From DASWJZ01 sp963739005 (lineage in GTDB: Bacteria; Pseudomonadota; Alphaproteobacteria; Rhizobiales; Afifellaceae), in the NCBI GenBank assembly GCA_963739005.1, contig CAVTYQ010000008.1, positions 248,001-312,000 of the forward strand: a stretch of 64,000 nucleotides of DNA, read 5' to 3'. The number at the start of each line of letters is the position of its first letter. The first letter of the stretch is position 1. The notes under the pieces are model-generated. The model saw only the letters and a list, made by a program, of their open reading frames with translations, made no database searches and had not been told where the DNA came from. This document shows, one piece after another, positions 1 through 8,200 of this stretch. Both the position numbers and the translations under genes were made by a program.

Positions 1-73
1 CCGGTACGGATTCCGCGAAACCCCAGAGGCCGCCCCCTCGACTCGGGCGCGCCTGTGTTCTAGCTCTGTTCCC

Positions 74-2725
74 ATGACCGCGCGCGTCCAGCCGGCCGAC
101 GCTTTGCCGCTTCTGCCGGAGACATTCGGCGCGTGGTTCGCCAAGCGCGGCTGGGCGCCCAGGCCGCATCAGATCGCGCTTCTGGAGAGGGCTGAGGCCG
201 GGAAATCCGTGCTCCTCATCGCGCCGACCGGCGCCGGAAAGACCCTCGCCGGCTTTCTGCCGAGCCTCGTCGATCTTTCCCGTGCGCGTTCCGAGCGAAG
301 GATCGCGAAACCCGGCGCGCCCGTTGTCGGGCCGCACACGCTCTACGTCTCGCCCTTGAAGGCGCTCGCCGTAGACATCCACCGCAACCTCGAAACGCCG
401 GTCGCGGAGATGAGCCTCCCGATCCGGCTCGAAACGCGCACCGGTGACACGCCGGTCTACAAACGGCAGCGGCAAAAACTCGATCCGCCCGACATCCTGC
501 TGACGACGCCGGAGCAGGTGGCGCTTCTGATCGCCTCGAAGGACGCGCGGCGCTTCTTCGCGCGGCTCACGACGGTGATCTTCGACGAGCTTCATTCGCT
601 CGTCGTCTCGAAGCGCGGCGATCTTCTTTCGCTCGGGCTTGCCCGGCTTCGAAAGCTCGCGCCGGGACTGAAGACGATCGGGCTTTCCGCCACCGTCGCC
701 GAGCCCGACGAGCTCTGCGCCTGGCTTGTTTCGCAAGAGCCAGCGGGCTCGAGAAACCTCGCCGACAAGATCGTGGTCGAAGGCGGCGCGCAGCCGGACC
801 TCTCCATCCTGGAGCCGCCGGAAGCGCGCGTCCCCTGGCAGGGGCATACGGCGCTCTACGCGCTTCCCGCGATCTACGAGGAGATCAAGAGGCACAAAAC
901 GACGCTCCTCTTCGTCAACACGCGCTGGCAGGCGGAGCTGCTCTTCTCCGAGCTCTGGCGGGCGAACGAGGATTCGCTTGCGATCGCGCTTCATCACGGC
1001 TCGCTCGACCGGACACAGCGGCGGAAGGTCGAGGCGGCGATGGTCGCCGGCAAGCTTCGCGCCGTGGTCGCGACGTCGACGCTCGATCTCGGCATCGACT
1101 GGGGCGACGTCGACCTCGTCGTGCATGTCGGCGCGCCGAAGGGCGCGAGCCGGCTCGCGCAGCGGATAGGCCGCGCCAACCATCGGATGGACGAGCCGTC
1201 GAAGGGCATTCTGGTACCCGGCAACCGCTTCGAGGTGCTCGAATGCCGCGCCGCGCTCGACGCAAACTATCTCGGCCACCAGGATACGCCGCCACTTCGC
1301 GCCGGCACGCTCGACGTGCTCGCGCAGCACATCCTCGGCATGGCGGTCGCCGAGCCTTTCGACGCGGTCGCGCTGCACGACGAGATCGCGACCGCCGCGC
1401 CCTATCGCGAGCTCGATTGGGAGACGTTCGAGCGCGCCGTCGACTTCGTCGCGACCGGCGGCTATGCGCTGCGGAACTACGAGCGCTACGCCAAGATCAG
1501 GCGGCGCAAGGAGGGGCCCGACAAGGGGCGCTTCGGCATCACGCATCCCCGGATCGCGCAGCAGTACCGGCTGAACGTCGGCACGATCATCGAGCAGCCG
1601 ATGCTGAGGGTCAGGCTCGGGCGCCCGCGCGCGGGCGTGGCGCGCGGTGGGCGCGTGCTCGGCCAGATCGAGGAATATTTCCTCGAGCAGCTGACGCAGG
1701 GCGACACGTTCCGCTTCGCCGGGCGGGTGCTGCGCTTCGAGGGCATCCGCGAGAACGAAGCGTTCGCCAGCCCGGCCGACAAGGAGGACGCGTCGATCCC
1801 CTCCTTCGAGGGCGGAAAATTCCCGCTCACCACCTATCTCGCGTCACAGGTGCGGGCGATCCTTGCCGACCCGGCGCGCTGGGTCGCGCTGCCGGAACAG
1901 GTGCGCGAGTGGCTTGGCTATCAGCAAGAGCGCTCGGTGCTTCCGGGCCCTTCCGACCTCCTGGTCGAGACGTTCCCGCACCGCGACAAGTTCTACATGG
2001 CGGCGTTTCCCTTCGAAGGCCGGCTCGCGCACCAGACGCTCGGCATGCTCTTGACGCGCCGGCTCGAGCGCGCCGGCGCGCGCCCGCTCGGCTTCGTCGC
2101 CACCGACTATTCGCTCGCGGTCTGGGGGCTGCGCGATCTCGGCGCGCTCTTCGCCACCGGGCGTCCGTCGCTCGAAGCGCTCTTCGACGAGGACATGCTC
2201 GGCGACGACCTCGAGGCGTGGATGGCGGACTCCTACCTCTTGAAGCGCACGTTCCGGAACTGCGCGCTGATTTCCGGGCTGATCGAGAAACGGCATCCGG
2301 GCGAAGAGAAGACGGGGCGGCAGGTCACAGTCTCGACCGACCTCGTCTACGACGTGCTCCGCACGCACGAGCCCGACCACATCCTCCTGCAGGCGACGCG
2401 CGCCGACGCGGCGACCGGGCTTCTCGACATTAGCCGGCTCGGCGAAATGCTCTTTCGCGTGAAGGGGCGAATCATGCATCAAAGGCTTCAGCGCGTTTCG
2501 CCGCTCGCCGTTCCGGTGATGCTGCAGATCGGCAAAGAGCCGGTCTACGGCGAAGCTCAGACGGACATTCTGGCGGACGCCGCGGATGAGCTCATCCGCG
2601 AGGCCATGGGTGGGGAGCCACGACTTGATGCCGCAATCGGCCGCACGCGCGAGAGCTCCCGAAGCCCCGCAGCCAAGCCTCGATCCAGGTCCGGAGCCGC
2701 AGCAAGAGCCGCGCGGCATGGCTGA
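74..2725 (+). CDS. Ligase-associated DNA damage response DEXH-box helicase (Lhr-type)
   Basis: Superfamily 2 DNA helicase of 883 residues, the usual size for the Lhr-like helicases that sit beside an ATP-dependent DNA ligase and the PdeM nuclease in proteobacterial repair clusters. Visible motifs are Walker A APTGAGKT (about residues 49-56), the DEXH box FDELHS (about 171), motif III LSAT (about 210) and motif VI QRIGRANHR (about 370), followed by a long winged-helix/C-terminal region typical of Lhr. The stop overlaps the next start by 8 bases (2718-2725), so the two genes are translationally coupled. The ligase itself would lie to the left of the window. Role in repair of damaged or nicked DNA is inferred from family and neighbour. 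Confidence 0.93.
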   Translation: MTARVQPADALPLLPETFGAWFAKRGWAPRPHQIALLERAEAGKSVLLIAPTGAGKTLAGFLPSLVDLSRARSERRIAKPGAPVVGPHTLYVSPLKALAVDIHRNLETPVAEMSLPIRLETRTGDTPVYKRQRQKLDPPDILLTTPEQVALLIASKDARRFFARLTTVIFDELHSLVVSKRGDLLSLGLARLRKLAPGLKTIGLSATVAEPDELCAWLVSQEPAGSRNLADKIVVEGGAQPDLSILEPPEARVPWQGHTALYALPAIYEEIKRHKTTLLFVNTRWQAELLFSELWRANEDSLAIALHHGSLDRTQRRKVEAAMVAGKLRAVVATSTLDLGIDWGDVDLVVHVGAPKGASRLAQRIGRANHRMDEPSKGILVPGNRFEVLECRAALDANYLGHQDTPPLRAGTLDVLAQHILGMAVAEPFDAVALHDEIATAAPYRELDWETFERAVDFVATGGYALRNYERYAKIRRRKEGPDKGRFGITHPRIAQQYRLNVGTIIEQPMLRVRLGRPRAGVARGGRVLGQIEEYFLEQLTQGDTFRFAGRVLRFEGIRENEAFASPADKEDASIPSFEGGKFPLTTYLASQVRAILADPARWVALPEQVREWLGYQQERSVLPGPSDLLVETFPHRDKFYMAAFPFEGRLAHQTLGMLLTRRLERAGARPLGFVATDYSLAVWGLRDLGALFATGRPSLEALFDEDMLGDDLEAWMADSYLLKRTFRNCALISGLIEKRHPGEEKTGRQVTVSTDLVYDVLRTHEPDHILLQATRADAATGLLDISRLGEMLFRVKGRIMHQRLQRVSPLAVPVMLQIGKEPVYGEAQTDILADAADELIREAMGGEPRLDAAIGRTRESSRSPAAKPRSRSGAAARAARHG

Positions 2726-3401
2726 GATCCGCGCCAAGATCGCCGACACGCCGGTCGCGATCGATTCCTCCGGCGCGCTCTTCCTGCCGGCGAGCAGGAC
2801 GCTCATCGTCGCCGACCTGCATCTCGAGAAGGCCTCGGCGTTCGCCCGCCGCGGCATGTTCCTGCCGCCCTACGACACCGCCGCGACGCTCGTTCTCCTC
2901 GCCGCGCTGATGCTGAAGCGCGACCCGCGTCGCGTTGTCGCGCTCGGCGACAGCTTCCACGATTCCGACGGCTACGGCCGGCTGACGGAGCCCGACCGCG
3001 CGCGGCTTGCCGCGCTGCAACGAGGGCGCGAGTGGATCTGGATCAGCGGCAACCATGACTCCGACCTGCCGGCCGACATCGACGGCGACGTCGCCGCGGA
3101 GGTCGAGCTCGAGGAGCTGACGTTCCGCCATGAACCGCTCGACGGCGACGCGAAGGGCGAGGTCGCCGGGCATCTCCATCCCGCCGCCAAGGTGCGCGGC
3201 CGCGGGCGAAGCGTGCGCTGCCGCGCCTTCGCGACCGACGGCGCGCGCATGGTGCTGCCGGCCTTCGGCGTGCTGACCGGCGGGCTCAACGTCCTCGACG
3301 GCGCGTTCGCGCGCCTCTTCTCCGGCGCGCTCTCCCGCGCCATCCTGATCGGCAACGGCAAGCTCTTCCCGATCGCGTTTGCCGCGCTCAGCCCGGACTA
3401 G
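2718..3401 (+). CDS. pdeM: Ligase-associated DNA damage response endonuclease PdeM
   Basis: Calcineurin-like metallophosphoesterase of 227 residues. Metal-binding motifs are in the right order: VADLHLEKA (DxH) near the N-terminus, ALGDSFHD (GD) in the middle, ISGNHD (GNHD) and AGHLHP (GHxH) toward the C-terminus. I chose the ATG at 2718, inside the helicase stop, because the motif-bearing domain begins shortly after it; an in-frame ATG at 2628 would only add a Pro/Ala-rich extension. It forms an operon with the helicase. Family members are nucleases acting with the ligase-associated helicase; the exact substrate is not shown by the sequence. Confidence 0.88.
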   Translation: MAEIRAKIADTPVAIDSSGALFLPASRTLIVADLHLEKASAFARRGMFLPPYDTAATLVLLAALMLKRDPRRVVALGDSFHDSDGYGRLTEPDRARLAALQRGREWIWISGNHDSDLPADIDGDVAAEVELEELTFRHEPLDGDAKGEVAGHLHPAAKVRGRGRSVRCRAFATDGARMVLPAFGVLTGGLNVLDGAFARLFSGALSRAILIGNGKLFPIAFAALSPD

Positions 3402-3429
3402 GCACGGGCGCTTCAGGCAAAGTTCTCTC

Positions 3430-4182
3430 TTACGGCCTTCTGAACGCCAGACCGGCGAGCCAACCGGTGAAGACGGCGAGCGCCACGCAGACGATGCCGT
3501 AGGCGAAGGGGAGATCGAGGGCGGCGCGGGCGATGCGCTCGGAGAAGCCACCCTTCTCGATGGTCAGCTTCTCGGTCGCGCCGGCAAGGAACGCCTCGCC
3601 GCGGAAAAGATAGACGCTCACCCGGTATTCCCCGGTCGGGATGGCGCTCGGCAGGAAGAATGTCGTGCGGAAGACGTTCGGCGCGAGGAAGAGGACCTCG
3701 CGCTTGCGCTCCGCGTAGAGCGCCTGCTTCGTCTTCAGGTCAATCAGCGCCTTGGCAAAACGCGCCGCCGTCGGGTCCTGGGTGGAGTTCTGCACGAAAT
3801 CGAGACTCTGGACGCCGAGGCGATATTGCATGAGGTCGGCGGGGGTGAGCGCCGCGCTGAAGTTCTCGCTCAAATGCATGACGTAGTAGGACGGCGCCTG
3901 ATCGAACTCGCGCGAAGTGCGGTTCGCCCAGATGCCGAGAATGCGCTCCTTCCGGCGCACCACCACGTCCTGCGGCGGGCCCTGCACCACCACGGCAACC
4001 TCGTAGCCGGGGTCGCCTTCCGGCGCGCCCCTGACGGCGCCGAAGACGACGATCTGCTCGCCGGTGAAGTTGGAGGTGATCTCCACGGAATTGTCGGAGA
4101 GGGTGGAGACGAGGCTCTCGGCGCGCGCCGCGTCCGACGCCGCGGCGAGAAGGAGCGCCAAAAGCAGGCGCCCGATCTTCAC
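3430..4182 (-). CDS. TIGR02186 family envelope protein
   Basis: A 250-residue conserved alphaproteobacterial protein with an N-terminal signal peptide (MKIGRLLLALLLAAASDAARA), a beta-rich periplasmic domain, and one C-terminal membrane segment (about residues 222-245, ending GWLAGLAFRRP). The topology puts the bulk of the protein in the periplasm, anchored by its tail. Its start overlaps the stop of the upstream tauE gene by 4 bases, so the two are one operon. TIGR02186 members commonly pair with TauE/SafE-type anion exporters, but no biochemical role is established. Confidence 0.85.
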   Translation of the reverse strand: MKIGRLLLALLLAAASDAARAESLVSTLSDNSVEITSNFTGEQIVVFGAVRGAPEGDPGYEVAVVVQGPPQDVVVRRKERILGIWANRTSREFDQAPSYYVMHLSENFSAALTPADLMQYRLGVQSLDFVQNSTQDPTAARFAKALIDLKTKQALYAERKREVLFLAPNVFRTTFFLPSAIPTGEYRVSVYLFRGEAFLAGATEKLTIEKGGFSERIARAALDLPFAYGIVCVALAVFTGWLAGLAFRRP

Positions 4183-5099
4183 GTCGCGCCTCCCATGATG
4201 CGCAGCGAGAAGATCTCTTCCGGCGTCAGGAAGAGGCTGACCATGACGCGGAGCGCCACCATGAGCACGAGGAGGGCGAGGAGCGCGCGAAGCTGCTCGC
4301 CGCGAAGCGCCTGGCCGACGCGCGCGCCGAACTGCGCGCCGACCACGCCGCCGACGATCAGGAGCAGCGCCAGCATGATGTCGACGGTCTTGTTCGCGGT
4401 CGCCTGCAGAACCGTCGCCACGGCCATCGTGATCAGCGTGTAGGCGAGCGACGTCCCGATCACGACGTTAGTCGGGACGCGCAGGAGATAGATCAGCGCC
4501 GGCACCATGATGAAGCCGCCGCCGAGACCGAGAACCGAGCCGAGAAATCCGATGCCGCCGCCGAGCGCCACGATCGGGATCACGCTGACGTAGAGCTTCG
4601 AACGGCGAAAGCGCATCTTGAGCGGCAGGCCGTGAATCCAGTTGTGGTGGCCGGGCACGAGCGCGGCGCGCCCGGCGCGAGTCCTCAAGAGCGCGCGCAC
4701 CGACTCTCTCAGCATGATCGAGCCGATCGATCCGAGGAAGACGACGTAGGCGATCGCGATGATCAGATCGAGCTGGCCGACCGAGCGGAGCGTGCGGAAG
4801 GCGAACACGCCGAGAGCCGAGCCGCCGATGCCGCCGCTGGCGAGAAGCAGCGTCATCTTCTCGTCGATCAGCCGACGGCTCCAGTAAGAGAGCGCCGCCG
4901 ACGTCGACGACGCCACGATCTGCGGCGTGACGGTGGCGACGGCGACGGCGGGCGGGATGCCGGTGAATATCAAAAGCGGCGTCAGCAGGAATCCGCCGCC
5001 GACGCCGAACATGCCCGAGATGAATCCGACGGCTCCGCCCATCCCCAAAAAGAGGAACATGTTCACCGTCAGCTCGGCGATGGGAAGGTAAAGCTGCAC
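4179..5099 (-). CDS. TauE/SafE family anion (sulfite/organosulfonate) exporter
   Basis: Inner-membrane permease of about 306 residues with the duplicated TauE/SafE fold: the glycine-rich signature GFISGMFGVGGGFLLTPLL recurs in the second half as GFLGSVLGLGGGFIMVPAL. About eight hydrophobic segments are visible. The reading frame is open far upstream into the next gene, so the start is a choice: GTG at 5099 gives the family-typical N-terminus VQLYLPIAELTVN; the ATG at 5060 is the alternative (293 residues). Co-transcribed with the TIGR02186 gene. The exported anion is unknown. Confidence 0.85.
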   Translation of the reverse strand: MQLYLPIAELTVNMFLFLGMGGAVGFISGMFGVGGGFLLTPLLIFTGIPPAVAVATVTPQIVASSTSAALSYWSRRLIDEKMTLLLASGGIGGSALGVFAFRTLRSVGQLDLIIAIAYVVFLGSIGSIMLRESVRALLRTRAGRAALVPGHHNWIHGLPLKMRFRRSKLYVSVIPIVALGGGIGFLGSVLGLGGGFIMVPALIYLLRVPTNVVIGTSLAYTLITMAVATVLQATANKTVDIMLALLLIVGGVVGAQFGARVGQALRGEQLRALLALLVLMVALRVMVSLFLTPEEIFSLRIMGGAT

Positions 5100-5217
5100 C
5101 CGCGGCGCCTGTCGAAAATCTTCTCGTTGCGGCGGCCCCACGACGAATAAGCGCCGCCAAGGCGGCGCTGTCAAACACGTTCGCCGGCCGAGGCCGGCCC
5201 GACGCCGCTCCGCCGAC

Positions 5218-8200
5218 CTAGGTCGAACGCTTCTGGAGAGCCGCGACGAGCTCGGTGTCGATCTGACCGGTCTTCGGCAGCCCGGCCTTACCCTGGAACT
5301 GTGAAATCGCGTCCATCGTCTTCTGTCCGAGGAGACCGTCGGGCGGCCCCGGATCGTAGCCGTTCTCGGCGAGGAGCTTCTGCACGAGGGCGACGATATC
5401 GTTGTCCGACTTGACCTCGACGCTGGTCTGGCTGTCATCCGACTGCCAGCCGTTGTCCGGCATGAGGACTTCATTGGCGTCGGAGACCAACGGGAGCGGC
5501 TGGAAGGTGGCCGCCGCCGCTTCGGCCTTGGCGCGGTCCTGTTCGGAGAGCGCCTGGCCGATGATGTCGCGCCGCTTGCCGGACTCCTCGTCGCCGGAGG
5601 TCGCCGCGACCGCGAACCACTTGTAGGCCTCGACCAGGTCCTGCGGCACGCCGAGGCCGCGGGCATCGAGAATCGCCAGATTGAACTGGCTGTCGCGCAC
5701 GCCGTGCTCAGCTGCTTCGCGGAAGAGCTTCGCGGCACGCTCAAGGTCCGGCTCTCCGCCGGCGCCCTCGGCGTAGAGGACGGCCAGATTGTGCATGGCC
5801 TTGACGTTGCCGGCATCGGCGGCGCGCCGATACCAACCCTGCGCCCTGGTCAAATCACGCGGAACCCCGAGCCCCTTCTCGTAGATCGAGCCGAGCCGAT
5901 ATTGCGCGGGCGCAAGCCCCGCATTGGCGGAGAGCTCGTACCAGGCAACCGCCGTCGACATGTCCTTGAAAACGCCGCGGCCTTCGGCGTAGCGCGCGCC
6001 AACCTCGAAGGTAGCGATGCGGTCTCCGGCAAGGGCGGCGTCGCGAAGCTTCGCCGGCCCGATCAACTCAGGCAGCGCCGCCGTCAGCGGATTCTGCGTG
6101 GCGGGGGCAGCTACCGGCGCCGCGGGAGTCGGCGCGCCCTGCTCGGCCGAAGCGACCTCGGCTGTCGGCGCCGCCGGCGTGGCGGTCGCGGACTCCGGCG
6201 CCGGAGGCTGGGTGTGTTCCGCGCCGGCGAGCGAGGCGGTGGCGCCGTCGGCGCCTTCGGGACGTAGATCCGCGGTGTCCGAGGGCGCCGGGCTCTCGGC
6301 GGCCGGCGCCTCAGGAGCGGCGGCGGGGGCAGCGGGGGGGGCGGTCAGCTCCGTATTCTCGCTCGGCGGCGGCAATGACGCCGGCGCCGGCGCCTCCGTC
6401 GCGGGAGCCTCCGTCGGCGAGATGACGGCAACGTTCGCCGTCGGGGCTGGAGACTCGGTCAAGAGGCCCTGGTCTTCCAGGAACGCGACAACCGGCTCGT
6501 AGGGCCAGACCTGGGTGCGCACGACCACCACGGCCGCGATGACCATTGCGGCAGCGACAAGCGCAGAGACGATCGCACGCCGCCCTGCCCCACCCTTTGG
6601 CTCGTCGGCGGCCTTGTCATCGGAAGCGTCGGCGGCCTCTTCGTCGAAGCCTTCCACTTCCGCCGCCGCCGCGCGTGCGGCGCGGCGCGCCGCAGCCAGG
6701 AAATCGTCGTCGACGAACGGCAGATCGTCTTCGCTGCCACCGCGCGCGACTGCTCTTCCGGCCCGACGCTTGCGTCCGCCCGACATGAACTCCGTGTCGG
6801 AACTCGGCGCACCGGTCAGCGAGGAATCGAGCGGCGAATCCGTGCCCGGCTCAAGCGGCAGGTCGGACGCCTCTTCGGACTCCTCCGCTTCCGGCGAGAA
6901 CGACTCGGCGCGACCGCCAGTCGCCCGCCGCAACAACTGGCGCGACGTGAAGCGGCTCAAGAGGCCGCCCGTCGGCGCTTCGTGCGGCGGCTCAGGAGCG
7001 GGCTCCGGCTCCTTCGGCATCTCCGCCACCGGCTCGGGAAGACCCGGCTCGGAGGGAATCGGCTCCGCAGATGCGGCGTCAGCGTCGCGCTCGAGGAAGG
7101 CCATGCGCTTGACCACGGCCTCGAGCGTGTCCTGCACGGCGTCGATCGCGTCCTTGGCCTTCGTCTCGGAGGCTTCGGCCGAGGTCTTCAGGCTGGAGAC
7201 GCCCTCCGAGAGGCTGCGGGCAAGACCGGTGACGGACTCCTTTTCTTCCTCGTCGGGCGCGTCGCCGGCAACTTCGCGCGGCGGACGATAGCCAAGCGAA
7301 CGACGCGTATCGTCGAGGCGCTTCTCGATCGTCTTCAGGCTGGCCTGGATGCGCGCGATCCCGGCCGGTCCGTTCTCCGGATCGTCGAGCACGCGGGCGA
7401 TGCGCTCGATCTGCGCCTCAAGATTGGCAAGCGCCGGCGGCGCCTCGTTGGGAATCCGATCGAGCCGCTTGGCGATGGCGCGCATGAGCTCGCCGAGATT
7501 GGGCTCGTCGGCCGGCGTTGAGGGTCGCAGGCGAAGCTCCCGCCTGAGCGCTCCGATATCGGAGCGCAACTCCGCCAAATCCTCCTGCGGGACGGCCTCA
7601 CCCCCGGCCGAAACGACGCGGGCGATCTCGTCGAGCTTCTGCTCAAGCCGCGTGAAGCGCTCGGCCGATGCACCACCGGCGGCCGATTCCGCGATCCGCT
7701 TTTCCAGCTGGTCGAGGCGGCCGGGCGGTATCGCGCCCGCCTCGTATTTCTGCTCGAGCCGATCGAAACGCTCTTCGGGAAGCGAGCGGATCGCGAATTC
7801 GATTCGGTCGAAGAGCTCGTTCAGACGCGCGGGATCGATGCTGCGGCCTTTCAGGAGCTCAAGCCGGCTGACGATCGCCTCGAGCTGCGTTTGCAGCCCG
7901 CGCGGATCGGAGGTCTTTCCAGCGATCCCGGCAAGACGCTCCTCGATCGCACCGAGGCGATCGGAAAGCGGCGTCGCCGCACCTTCGGCGCCGAGCGCGG
8001 CCAAGCGGTCGGAAATCTCACGCAGCTTCTGCACGAGCGGGCGGAAGAGCGCACTCGTATCCTGACCGCGCTTGTCGATCTGCGCGATCTGCGCGTGCAT
8101 CTCCTCAAGCCGCGCCTCGATCGGCTCGATCTGCCGGCGCGACAAATGCTCCGCCTGCGCGGCAAACTGTCTCGCCAACTGATCGAGCTTGTTGCCGAGC

